This document shows, one piece after another, positions 24,963 through 33,043 of a stretch of 64,000 bases of DNA (position 1 is its first letter; each line of letters begins with the position of its first letter). The notes under the pieces were generated by a model. It worked only from the letters and a program-made list of their open reading frames with translations. It ran no database searches and had not been told where the DNA came from. Source of the DNA: Sphaerotilus natans (lineage in GTDB: Bacteria; Pseudomonadota; Gammaproteobacteria; Burkholderiales; Burkholderiaceae_C). Location of the stretch: contig NZ_FTMZ01000007.1 of assembly GCF_900156335.1 (NCBI RefSeq), forward strand, positions 124,001 to 188,000, read 5' to 3'. Position numbers and translations under genes: made by a program.

Positions 24963-27017
24963 TCAGAAGATCATCTCGGCGCGCAGGCCGACGCCCGGAC
25001 TGCTGATGACCGCCCTCGAGTAGCCCAGATCCGGATGGATTTCAACCGCCTTCGCCGCGCCCAGGTTCCAGGCCCGCAGGCTCAGCGTGACATCGCGGCT
25101 GACCGCCCAGCGGGTGCTGAGGTCGAGCACGGTGCGCGCATCCACCCGGGTGCCGGTGCTTGCGCTGCCGCGTGCGGCGGTGTGGCGCACCCAGACATCC
25201 AGCCCCAGGTACGGAGTCAGATCGATCGAGGTCCGCCAGGACAGCAGGCGCGAAGGCAGCAGCTCGCGCAGCCGCGTGCTGTCGCCGGCGGCAGCCGGGA
25301 ACTCCTCGCCGCGGCTCCAGGCGCCGCTGAACTGCTGGCGCAGCGAGGGCAGCGGATGCCAGTCGAGCGACAGCTCCAGGCCGGTGATCCGCGCCCGCCC
25401 CGGAACCCGCCGCAGCGCGGCGTCAAGATGCGGCTGCGGCAGCATCGACAGCTCGGGCGTGCCCAGTCCGACCGGGTTGAAGCTCAGCGGATCGTAGTCG
25501 TGGCGGAAAAGCACCGCATCGAGCGCAAGCTGCTCGTCCCAGCGGCGCCGGGCCCCGAGCTGCAGCGCATGCACCGACTCCACCACCAGACCGCTGACGT
25601 GGCTGGCCAGCACCCGTACCGGCAGCGGATTGCCCGCCTGGCCGGGCGGGATCACCGCCACCGCCACGTTCGCATCGCTCTCGCCGCGCGAGGGCACCCG
25701 CACCGCCCGCGACACCGAGGACCAGAGCGTCAGGTTCTCGTCGGTCGGCCGCCAGGACAGCGCCAGGCTCGGCTGCGTGCGGGTCCCGCCGAAGAAGGTG
25801 TGGTCGACGCGCAGTCCGCCCACCGCCACCAGCCGTCCATTTTCGGAGGTCCAGCGGTCCTGGGCGAACAGACGCCAGTCGTTCATCTCGCGCTGCGCCG
25901 GCGTGAAGCTGCCATCGCCGAGGGATTCGTTGTGATCGCGGTGATGTCGCAGCCCGCCGCCCCAGGTGAGCTGGTGGCCGGCGCCCTCGGGCCGCCAGGA
26001 CTGCTCGAGCTCCAGGTCGGCGGTGCGGCTGCGCATCTGCACGAAGCCGGCCTCGCTGCCTTGGTCGGCCATCAGCAGCCCGGTCAGCTTCAGCGAGGAG
26101 CCGCCGTGCAGCCGGTGCTCCAGCGTGCCGCTCAGGGTGGCGCGGTCATAGTCCTGGTGGGTCGGTACGGCCTCCCGATAAGGCGGACGCACGATCTGGC
26201 GCAGCCGGGTGTCCTCGACCCGGGACTGCTCGATCTGGGCCTGCAGGTCCAGCCGGGTGCGCGCGTCGATGCGGCGCTCAAGACGCAGCCCGGCGGTGGC
26301 GGCGCGGGTGGCGTCATGGGCCTCGCCACCCTCCAGGGCCTCGGAGGCGCCCTGGCGCTCGACCTGCGCATGGGCGCGCCATCCGCCAGCATCGTCATCG
26401 AGCCTCTGGCCGGCACGCAGGTCCAGCCGCAGCGAGCCGTCATCGACCGCCTCGAGCCGGGCAGCCCGCCCGCCACCGTCCGCCGGCCGGGTGATGATGT
26501 TGATCACCCCGTTGACCGCGTTGGCGCCCCAGACCGCACCGGCCGGGCCGCGAATGATCTCGATGCGCTCGATCTCGCCCAGCGGCACCTGATGCGTCTC
26601 CCACAGCACGCCGGAAAACAGGGGCGAATAGATGCTGCGTCCGTCGACCAGCACCTGCAGCTTGTTCGAGAAGCGGCCGGTGTCGCCCCGCACGCCGACC
26701 GCCCAGCGCCCGGCCGACAGCCTGGCCACATCCACGCCCGGCGCCAGGCGCAGGATTTCCGGCAGCGAGCGCACCCCGGTGCGGGCGATGTCGTCGCGGG
26801 TGATGACAAAGACCGGCGCGGCCACGTCGGCCAGGCGCTCGGCCTCGCGCCCGGCGCTGACCACCTCGACGCGCATCAGGTCCTCGAGCGAGAGCTCGGC
26901 CAGCGCCTTGACCCCGGCGCCAGACTGCGCACGCGCCTGCAGCGACAGGCCGGCCCCCAGCAGCAGCGCCAGGACAGCGAGAGACAGGCGCGATCGGTCT
27001 TGGAGAGCAGGTTTCAT
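24963..27017 (-). CDS. TonB-dependent outer-membrane receptor
   Basis: 684 aa from the ATG at 27017. Signal peptide (cleavage near ARAQ/SGAG), then a short TonB-box-like segment EDLMRVEVVSAGREAE. The plug follows with ITRDDIARTGVRSLPEILRLAPGV and IEIIRGPAGAVWGANAVNGV, then a 22-strand-type barrel ending in GLRAEMIF with the terminal Phe. The plug type resembles receptors of the ferric/vitamin or colicin group; the ligand is unknown. It lies 29 bp upstream of the yfiR-like gene, so ligand uptake and c-di-GMP control may be linked. Confidence 0.88.
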   Translation of the reverse strand: MKPALQDRSRLSLAVLALLLGAGLSLQARAQSGAGVKALAELSLEDLMRVEVVSAGREAERLADVAAPVFVITRDDIARTGVRSLPEILRLAPGVDVARLSAGRWAVGVRGDTGRFSNKLQVLVDGRSIYSPLFSGVLWETHQVPLGEIERIEIIRGPAGAVWGANAVNGVINIITRPADGGGRAARLEAVDDGSLRLDLRAGQRLDDDAGGWRAHAQVERQGASEALEGGEAHDATRAATAGLRLERRIDARTRLDLQAQIEQSRVEDTRLRQIVRPPYREAVPTHQDYDRATLSGTLEHRLHGGSSLKLTGLLMADQGSEAGFVQMRSRTADLELEQSWRPEGAGHQLTWGGGLRHHRDHNESLGDGSFTPAQREMNDWRLFAQDRWTSENGRLVAVGGLRVDHTFFGGTRTQPSLALSWRPTDENLTLWSSVSRAVRVPSRGESDANVAVAVIPPGQAGNPLPVRVLASHVSGLVVESVHALQLGARRRWDEQLALDAVLFRHDYDPLSFNPVGLGTPELSMLPQPHLDAALRRVPGRARITGLELSLDWHPLPSLRQQFSGAWSRGEEFPAAAGDSTRLRELLPSRLLSWRTSIDLTPYLGLDVWVRHTAARGSASTGTRVDARTVLDLSTRWAVSRDVTLSLRAWNLGAAKAVEIHPDLGYSRAVISSPGVGLRAEMIF

Positions 27018-27239
27018 GGCGGGAGAACGCGGGGCCGCGTCCGATACAGGCAGTGGTGTCGATATCGGAGACCCTCCCGCGGTCTTGACCCTTCGGCCCA
27101 AGAACACGACTGTCACTTTATGGCGCACCCGCACGGTACAGATCGGAGGCGACGACAGGGCACCGGGTAAATGCCGACTGGCCGCGCAGGCCACGGATCC
27201 GGACCATGCCCAGGATTCCAGAATGACCTGTCCCGCCTC

Positions 27240-29429
27240 ATGATCCGCCCGAGCCCCCTTCGCCGCCTCGCCTCGCCGGCGCGGCTGTCCCCGCTGATGC
27301 TGGCCCTGCTGGGCGCCCTGCCCTGCACGGTCGTCGCGCAGCCGGCCGCCACCGCACCGGCGGCCACCGCGGCCGAGCTGGAGCCGGTGGTCGTCACCGG
27401 CACGACCCGCGAGCGCCGCCTCGCCGATCTGCCCTACGCGATCAGCGCGGTCGGCGAAAGCGCGCTGCGCGACAGCGGCCCGATGATCAATCTGTCGGAG
27501 TCGATGGCGCGCGTGCCCGGCCTGGTGGTGGCCAACCGCAACAACCACGCCCAGGATCTGCAGATCAGCAGTCGCGGCTTCGGCGCACGCGCGGGCTTCG
27601 GTGTGCGCGGCCTGCGCCTGTATGCCGACGGCATTCCGGCCACCATGCCCGACGGCCAGGGCCAGGTGGCGCATTTCGACCTCGCCGGCGCCGAGCGCGT
27701 CGAGGTGCTGCGCGGGCCGTTCTCGGCGCTGTACGGCAATGCCTCCGGCGGCGTGATCGCGCTGTTCTCGAAGCCGGTGCGCGAGCGCCAGTTCGAGATC
27801 GGGCTGGACGCCGGCAGCGCCGGCCTGCGCCAGGGCCGGGTCGGCTTCGCCGCGCCACTGGGCGACGGGCTGGATCTGTCGGGCAACCTCTCGGACATGT
27901 CGATCGACGGCTTCCGGCCGCAGAGCGGCGCCGAGCGCCGTCTGGCCAACCTGCGGCTGAACTGGAAGGGCGAGCGCGACCGCATCACCCTGGCCCTCAG
28001 CGACCAGAACCAGACCGCCGACGATCCGCTCGGCCTGACCCGCGCCCAGTTCGAGGCCGACCCGGAACAGACGGCCTCGGTGGCCACCCAGTACGACACC
28101 CGCAAGACCATCCGCCAGACCCAGGCCGGCGCGAGCTGGAGCCACCAGTTCACTGATGCGGGCGCGTTCTCGAGCACCCGGGTCTCGGCCTATGCCGGCT
28201 CGCGCGGGGTCAGCCAGTTCCTGGCGATCGCACCGGCCACCCAGGCCAATGCACGCCACGGCGGCGGCCTGGTCGACTTCGACCGCCATTACGACGGCCT
28301 CGACGCCCGCGCGCTGTGGCACTGGGACCGGGTCGACCTGACCACCGGCCTGAGCCTGGAGCGCCAGAAGGACGACCGCCAAGGCTACGAGAACTACACC
28401 GGCACCGGCGCCAGCCAGGTGCTGGGCGTGCAGGGCCGGCTGCGCCGCGACGAGACCAACCGCGCCGACACCCGCGAGGCCTATGCCCAGGCCGACTGGG
28501 CCCTGGCCGACGCCTGGCAGGCCAGCGCGGGCGTGCGCAGCGGCCGGGTGCGCATGCAGGTGGCGGACCGCTACCTGAGCAATGGCGACGACTCGGGCGA
28601 ACTGACCTACCGCTACACCAACCCGGTGGCCGGCCTGCGCTGGCGGGCCAGCCCGACCTGGACGCTGCACGCGGCCGCCGCGCTCGGCCATGAATCGCCG
28701 ACGCTGGGCGAGCTGGCCTACCGGCCCGACGGTGCCAGCGGCTTCAACACCGACCTGAAGGCGCAGACCAGCCGCCAGATCGAGCTGGGCGCCAAGTGGC
28801 GCGAAGGTGCACTCTCGCTGGACGCCAGCGTGTTCCACATCGCCACCGACGACGAGATCGGCGTGGCGACCAATGCGGGCGGCCGCTCCTCCTTCCGCAA
28901 TGTCGGCGCCACCCGGCGCTGGGGCCTGGAGCTGGGCGGTGCCTGGCGCATCCGTCCGGGCCTGCGCGCCCAGATGGCGCTGTCGCTGCTGCATGCGTCC
29001 TACCAGGATGGATTCACCACCTGCACCGGCGTGCCCTGCACGCTGAGCTCGGCGACCAACACCGCTGCCGTGCCGGCCGGCAACCGCATCGCCGGCACCC
29101 AGCCGGCCTCGGGCTTTTTCGAACTGGCTGGCGCCGCCCCCTGGAGCACCGACGGCGAGTGGGGCCTGGAGGCGCTGGCACGCGGCCGCACCGCGGTCAA
29201 CGACCTCAACAGCGACTTCGCCGCCGGTCATGCGCTGTTCAACCTGCGCTACCGCCACCGCTGGGCGCTGGATGCCGAGGGCGCGCTGGAGCTGCTGGCG
29301 CGCATCGACAACCTGGCCGACCGCCGCGTCGTCGGCAGCGTGATCGTCAACGACGCCAACGGCCGTTTCTTCGAGCCGGCGGCCGGGCGCAGCGCGCTGG
29401 TGTCGCTGCGCTATTCGCGCCGATTCTGA
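27240..29429 (+). CDS. TonB-dependent receptor, PqqU/YncD-like
   Basis: 729 aa from the ATG at 27240. Signal peptide ends near VVAQ/PAAT. Plug and barrel show strong likeness to E. coli YncD (PqqU, the PQQ importer): GLRLYADGIPATMPDGQGQV, RGPFSALYGNASGGV, QYDTRKTIRQTQAG and, at the end, VVGSVIVNDANGRFFEP, all recalled from the YncD sequence. The barrel closes with LRYSRRF. The two genes behind it belong to quinoprotein accessory families, which supports import of PQQ. Ligand assignment remains inference. Confidence 0.8.
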   Translation: MIRPSPLRRLASPARLSPLMLALLGALPCTVVAQPAATAPAATAAELEPVVVTGTTRERRLADLPYAISAVGESALRDSGPMINLSESMARVPGLVVANRNNHAQDLQISSRGFGARAGFGVRGLRLYADGIPATMPDGQGQVAHFDLAGAERVEVLRGPFSALYGNASGGVIALFSKPVRERQFEIGLDAGSAGLRQGRVGFAAPLGDGLDLSGNLSDMSIDGFRPQSGAERRLANLRLNWKGERDRITLALSDQNQTADDPLGLTRAQFEADPEQTASVATQYDTRKTIRQTQAGASWSHQFTDAGAFSSTRVSAYAGSRGVSQFLAIAPATQANARHGGGLVDFDRHYDGLDARALWHWDRVDLTTGLSLERQKDDRQGYENYTGTGASQVLGVQGRLRRDETNRADTREAYAQADWALADAWQASAGVRSGRVRMQVADRYLSNGDDSGELTYRYTNPVAGLRWRASPTWTLHAAAALGHESPTLGELAYRPDGASGFNTDLKAQTSRQIELGAKWREGALSLDASVFHIATDDEIGVATNAGGRSSFRNVGATRRWGLELGGAWRIRPGLRAQMALSLLHASYQDGFTTCTGVPCTLSSATNTAAVPAGNRIAGTQPASGFFELAGAAPWSTDGEWGLEALARGRTAVNDLNSDFAAGHALFNLRYRHRWALDAEGALELLARIDNLADRRVVGSVIVNDANGRFFEPAAGRSALVSLRYSRRF

Positions 29430-29457
29430 GCCTCGGCGCCGCAACGGAGATTTGCAG

Positions 29458-30279
29458 ATGTTCCTCTCCTCGCGTCATCCGGTCCTGGCCTCGGCGGTGC
29501 TGGCCATCGCGCTGGCGGCGCTGTCGGCGGTGGCCGGCACCACGGTGGCCGACCTGTTCGAGGGCGACCCCTACCAGTCGCATCCCTGGCCGGACATGCG
29601 CCGCGAGTTCCTCGGCCGCGACGCACGCACCGTCTTCGACGAGCGGGTGCAGGTCAAGGGCCCGGCCTTCGCCGAGGATCCGATGAACGTGCCGATCACG
29701 GTGTCGGTGCGCGACCTGCCCGGCATCGAGCGCATCGTCGTGCTGGTCGACCGCAACCCGATCCGCAAGGTGCTCGAGTACCAGCCGGTCAGCGCGCTGC
29801 CCAGCGTGTCCTTCCGCTTCAAGCTCGAGCAGGCCAGTCCGGTACGCGCGGCGGTGCGCACCGCAGACGGCGTCTGGCACATCGGCGGCACCTGGGTCGA
29901 ATCGGCCGGTGGCGGCTGCACCGTGCCCGGCAGCACCCGCAAGGACGGCAGCTGGTCGCAGACGCTCGGCCTGGTCAGCGGCCGGGTCTTCGAGGCCACG
30001 CCGGTGCCCGGCACCGAGGAAGTCGCCACCGGCAGCCGGCTGCGGCTGAAGATCATGCACCCGATGGACACCGGCCTGGTCGGCGGCATCCCGGCCTTCT
30101 ACGTCAACCGCCTGAGCGTGCGCGACACGCAGGACCGCGAGCTGCTGCGCCTGCAGACCTTCGAGCCGGTCAGCGAGAACCCAGTGTTCTCCTTCGACTT
30201 TCCCGCCAAGCCGGCCGGGCAGCTGCGCATCGTCGGCACGGACAACAACGGCAACCGCATCGACGCGCGGCTGGAGTGA
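29458..30279 (+). CDS. Quinoprotein dehydrogenase-associated SoxYZ-like carrier
   Basis: 273 aa from the ATG at 29458, with GGAG 8 nt upstream (an in-frame TTG at 29452 was not used). Signal peptide, then a SoxY-like domain with the carrier-type motif SAGGGCTVPG near residue 145, then a SoxZ-like domain (RLRLKIMHPMDTG, GGIPAFYVNRLSV, ENPVFSFDFP). This single-chain SoxYZ fusion is the type found beside PQQ dehydrogenases, not the thiosulfate Sox carrier. Periplasmic; its cargo is unknown. It lies between the PqqU-like receptor and the zinc hydrolase. Confidence 0.85.
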   Translation: MFLSSRHPVLASAVLAIALAALSAVAGTTVADLFEGDPYQSHPWPDMRREFLGRDARTVFDERVQVKGPAFAEDPMNVPITVSVRDLPGIERIVVLVDRNPIRKVLEYQPVSALPSVSFRFKLEQASPVRAAVRTADGVWHIGGTWVESAGGGCTVPGSTRKDGSWSQTLGLVSGRVFEATPVPGTEEVATGSRLRLKIMHPMDTGLVGGIPAFYVNRLSVRDTQDRELLRLQTFEPVSENPVFSFDFPAKPAGQLRIVGTDNNGNRIDARLE

Positions 30280-30283
30280 AGGC

Positions 30284-31321
30284 ATGAGGACCGACCGGCA
30301 ACTCCCGATGCGTTCCCCGCTGGCGGCGCTGCTGGCCGCCGCGCTGCTGGCCGGTGGCCTCGCGCTGCCGGCTGCCGCCGAGGCGCCGCAGGTCGACGTC
30401 GCCCGGCTCGACTACGGCCTGCAGGCGCGCGCGCTGGCCGACGGCGTCTGGGTGGTCGAGGGCGCCAACGACGACTTCTCGGTCGCCAACGGCTGCAACA
30501 TCATCAATCTCGGCCTGATCGCCACCGCCGAGGGCACGGTGGTCGTCAACACCGGCACCAGCCGGCTGCACGGCCAGCAGCTGCGCGCGCTGGCCGAGCG
30601 CACCACCGGCCAGCGCATCGCGCGGGTCATCCATCTGAACCTGCATCCGGACTACTTTCTCGGCAACCAGGCCTTCGCCAACGTGCCGCGCCTGGCCACG
30701 CCGGTCACACGCGCCAGCATCGCCCGCGAGGCGTCCGCCTACGAGAACAACCTCTACCGGCTGTGCGGCGACTGGATGCGCGGCACCGAGGCGCTGGCGC
30801 CTGACGCCGACATCACGCTGCCGACGGGCGGGCGCGGCGCGCTGACGGTGGGCGGGCGCAGCTTCGATCTGGTCGAGCTGGACGGCCACACCGACTCCGA
30901 TCTGGTGCTGATCGACCGGGCCAGCGGCGTGGCCTTCGTCGGCGGGCTGGTGTTCGTGCAGCGGGTGCCGACGACGCCGCACGCCCGGGTCGAGCGCTGG
31001 CTGAACAGCCTGGAGCGGCTGCAGGCGATGGGGCTGCGCACGCTGGTACCCAGCCACGGCCCGGTGCAGATCGGCCCCGAGCGCGCAGCCGAAGGCATCG
31101 CGCAGACCCGGCGCTTCCTGCAGTGGATCGACCGCAGCTTCAGCGCCTGGGCCGCGCAGGGCTGGGACATGAACGAGGTGCTGCGCGCGCCGGTGCCCGA
31201 CGAGTTCCGCCAGTGGGCGGCCTTCCGCACCGAGTACGTGCGCAACGTCGCGCACCTCTACCCGGTCTACGAGCAGAAGGTGCTGGGTCAGGCCGGGCCT
31301 CAGGCGCGCGGCGTGCGGTAG
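30284..31321 (+). CDS. Quinoprotein relay system zinc metallohydrolase
   Basis: 345 aa, signal peptide ending near AAAE/APQV. Metallo-beta-lactamase fold: the metal motif reads HLNLHPDYFLGN, with the second residue pair altered from canonical HxHxDH. ELDGHTDSDLVLI and VPSHGPVQIGP supply later ligands. Family members occur with the SoxYZ-like carrier and PQQ dehydrogenases; the reaction is not known. It starts 4 bp after the carrier gene. Its last 22 bp overlap the convergent regulator gene. Confidence 0.82.
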   Translation: MRTDRQLPMRSPLAALLAAALLAGGLALPAAAEAPQVDVARLDYGLQARALADGVWVVEGANDDFSVANGCNIINLGLIATAEGTVVVNTGTSRLHGQQLRALAERTTGQRIARVIHLNLHPDYFLGNQAFANVPRLATPVTRASIAREASAYENNLYRLCGDWMRGTEALAPDADITLPTGGRGALTVGGRSFDLVELDGHTDSDLVLIDRASGVAFVGGLVFVQRVPTTPHARVERWLNSLERLQAMGLRTLVPSHGPVQIGPERAAEGIAQTRRFLQWIDRSFSAWAAQGWDMNEVLRAPVPDEFRQWAAFRTEYVRNVAHLYPVYEQKVLGQAGPQARGVR

Positions 31322-32409
31322 TGCCACCAGGGCAGCGCGCGGGTCAGCGACAGCACCTCGCCGATGCGCTCGGCCGCGTGATAGCCGGGCAGACGCTCGA
31401 GCTGCTCGCGCCAGCGCGGGCCCTGCAGCACCTGGCCCAGGCGCTGCACCGCCGGATGGTCCAGCGTCTCCTTCAGGCCGACGAGGAAATAGTCCTCCTC
31501 GACCAGCGGCACGAAATCCAGCCCGAAGGCCTGCGCCGCCGCCTCGATGCCGAGACCCGCATCGCCCTGGCCTGAGGCCACCGCGGCGGCCACCGCCAGA
31601 TGACTGTCCTCCGCGCCCTCGTTCCAGCCGGCGAGCGTGGCGGCATCCAGCCCGGCGCGCTCCAGCAGGTGATCGGCCAGCAGCCGGGTCGCCGAGCCCG
31701 GCTGGCGGTTGACATAGCGCAGGCCGCGGCCAGCCAGATCGCTCAGCTCGTGCACGCCGCGCGGGTTGCCGGGCGCGACCATCAGGCCCTGCATCCGGCG
31801 CGTGCAGCCGATCAGCTTGTGGCGGCCCGGCTTGAGCAGCGGCTTGAGCGCCTGCGAGAACAGCGGCACCGCCTGACCCAGCGCCGGCACATGAAAGCCG
31901 GCGACCTGGCAGCGCCCCTCGGCCAGCGAGCGCAGCGCGTCCAGGCTGCCGGAGAACTTCAGCTCGATGTGCAGCCGCTCGTCCTGGCTGGCGAGCTCGC
32001 GCAGCCGCGCCAGCGCGATGTCGTGGCTGGCATGAATCGTCAGCACCTGCTGCGTGCCGTCGAAGGCATCGGCCAGCACCCGCTCGAGCTCGGCGCGCAG
32101 CGCCTCGATGTGCGGCGTCAGCCGGGTGCGGGCCTGACGTTCGGCCCACAGCAGCCGGTCGGCAAAGGGCGTCAGCCGCGCCGGCTGGCCCTGGGCCCAG
32201 GTGACCAGCGGCTCGCCCAGCGCCTCCTCCCACTGCTTCAGCGCGCCCCAGACATGGCGATAGGATGCACCCAGCGAGCGCGCCGCATGCTGGATCGAGC
32301 CGCACTCGTGCACGGCGCTGAGCAGGTCGAACAGCGGGTTGCCGATGTCGGCGCCGCGCTGGTCCGGGGGACCGAAGGTGTACTGGAGATGGATGCCGCG
32401 GGTCTTCAT
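31300..32409 (-). CDS. ModE-like winged-helix regulator with PBP-like sensor domain
   Basis: 369 aa from the ATG at 32409. The N-terminal LysR/ModE winged helix has NPLFDLLSAVHECGSIQHAA and SYRHVWGALKQWEEALG. The rest is a periplasmic-binding-protein-like domain (VLTIHASHDIALARL, GCTRRMQGLMVAPGNPRG, RYVNRQPGSATRLL, DAGLGIEAAAQAFGLDFVPL) instead of the TOBE molybdate domains of ModE. Probably a tungstate or molybdate sensor. It ends the tungsten module, and a shared 22-bp element upstream of aorA and tupB/moeA is its likely target (inference). Confidence 0.8.
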   Translation of the reverse strand: MKTRGIHLQYTFGPPDQRGADIGNPLFDLLSAVHECGSIQHAARSLGASYRHVWGALKQWEEALGEPLVTWAQGQPARLTPFADRLLWAERQARTRLTPHIEALRAELERVLADAFDGTQQVLTIHASHDIALARLRELASQDERLHIELKFSGSLDALRSLAEGRCQVAGFHVPALGQAVPLFSQALKPLLKPGRHKLIGCTRRMQGLMVAPGNPRGVHELSDLAGRGLRYVNRQPGSATRLLADHLLERAGLDAATLAGWNEGAEDSHLAVAAAVASGQGDAGLGIEAAAQAFGLDFVPLVEEDYFLVGLKETLDHPAVQRLGQVLQGPRWREQLERLPGYHAAERIGEVLSLTRALPWWHYRTPRA

Positions 32410-32449
32410 GGGCCGCGACGATAGCGGAAAGCGCGGCGCACCTCGCGCC

Positions 32450-32752
32450 TCAGCCTCCGCCGCGCTGCATCCAGAGATCGAAGCGGCGCATGAAGCGCTG
32501 ACGATCGGGCGCCTCGACACCCGCGTCGAAGCGGAAATCCACCGCCAGCCGCGGCAGGCGGATCAGCGCGATGCGGCGCGGCTCGAGCGCACGCCAGCAG
32601 ATCGTCAGGCCACCGGACCCGATGCCCTCGATGCGCGCCTGACCGGGCTGCAGCGCCAGCGCGCGGCCGTCGACCGCGCCGGGCAGCCAGCCCAGCCACT
32701 CGGCCTCGGTGCAGCCCTGCTCGCGCGAGAAGGCGGCGGGAACCTCGTTCAC
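32450..32752 (-). CDS. aorE: AorE-like accessory protein of the tungsten AOR operon
   Basis: 100 aa from a GTG start, 17 bp after the MoaD-like gene. Not a known fold to me, but its place matches aorE of the Aromatoleum aorABCDE operon. Visible features are WLGWLPGAVDGRALALQPGQ, ICWRALEPRRIALIRLPRL and a Met/Arg-rich C-terminus (RQRFMRRFDLWMQRGGG). Soluble. Its role is presumably in cofactor or enzyme maturation; assignment is by position only. Confidence 0.6.
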   Translation of the reverse strand: MNEVPAAFSREQGCTEAEWLGWLPGAVDGRALALQPGQARIEGIGSGGLTICWRALEPRRIALIRLPRLAVDFRFDAGVEAPDRQRFMRRFDLWMQRGGG

Positions 32753-32769
32753 GTCCGGCCGCCGGCGTG

Positions 32770-33024
32770 TCAGCCGCCGGCGATCGGCGGCCAGATCGCC
32801 AGCGCGTCGCCTTCGGCCAGCACGCGTGCGGCGCGCTGGTCGGCCGCGACATAGCTGCCGTTGACCAGCACCAGATGCACCAGCGCGGGCGGCAGCTGGA
32901 AGCGCTCGATGACTGCCGCCACCGTCGAGCCGTCCGGCACCTCCAGATCGACGGCATTGCCCGGCGGGCGGTCGGCCGGCAGGTGCTCGGCCAGCATCGC
33001 GAACAGCTTGAAGGTGATCCTCAT
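32770..33024 (-). CDS. aorD: MoaD-like sulfur-carrier protein of the AOR operon
   Basis: 84 aa from the ATG at 33024. Ubiquitin-like fold: MRITFKLFAMLAEHLP at the start and the C-terminal GDALAIWPPIAGG with the Gly-Gly that is adenylated and thiocarboxylated. It would deliver sulfur to the pterin dithiolene of the tungsten cofactor. It lies between aorC and the aorE-like gene, as in Aromatoleum. Confidence 0.88.
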   Translation of the reverse strand: MRITFKLFAMLAEHLPADRPPGNAVDLEVPDGSTVAAVIERFQLPPALVHLVLVNGSYVAADQRAARVLAEGDALAIWPPIAGG

Positions 33025-33043
33025 GCCAGCATCATGCCTTGCA

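Noticed and set aside
24963-29444. A minus-strand open frame of almost 1500 codons spanning both TonB receptor genes
   Set aside because: The right part is antisense to the PqqU-like gene and low-complexity. Only the part from 27017 leftward has receptor motifs and a signal peptide.
29458-30279. SoxYZ-like gene as part of thiosulfate oxidation
   Set aside because: It is a single fused chain beside a quinoprotein-relay hydrolase, with no soxA, soxB, soxC or soxX nearby.
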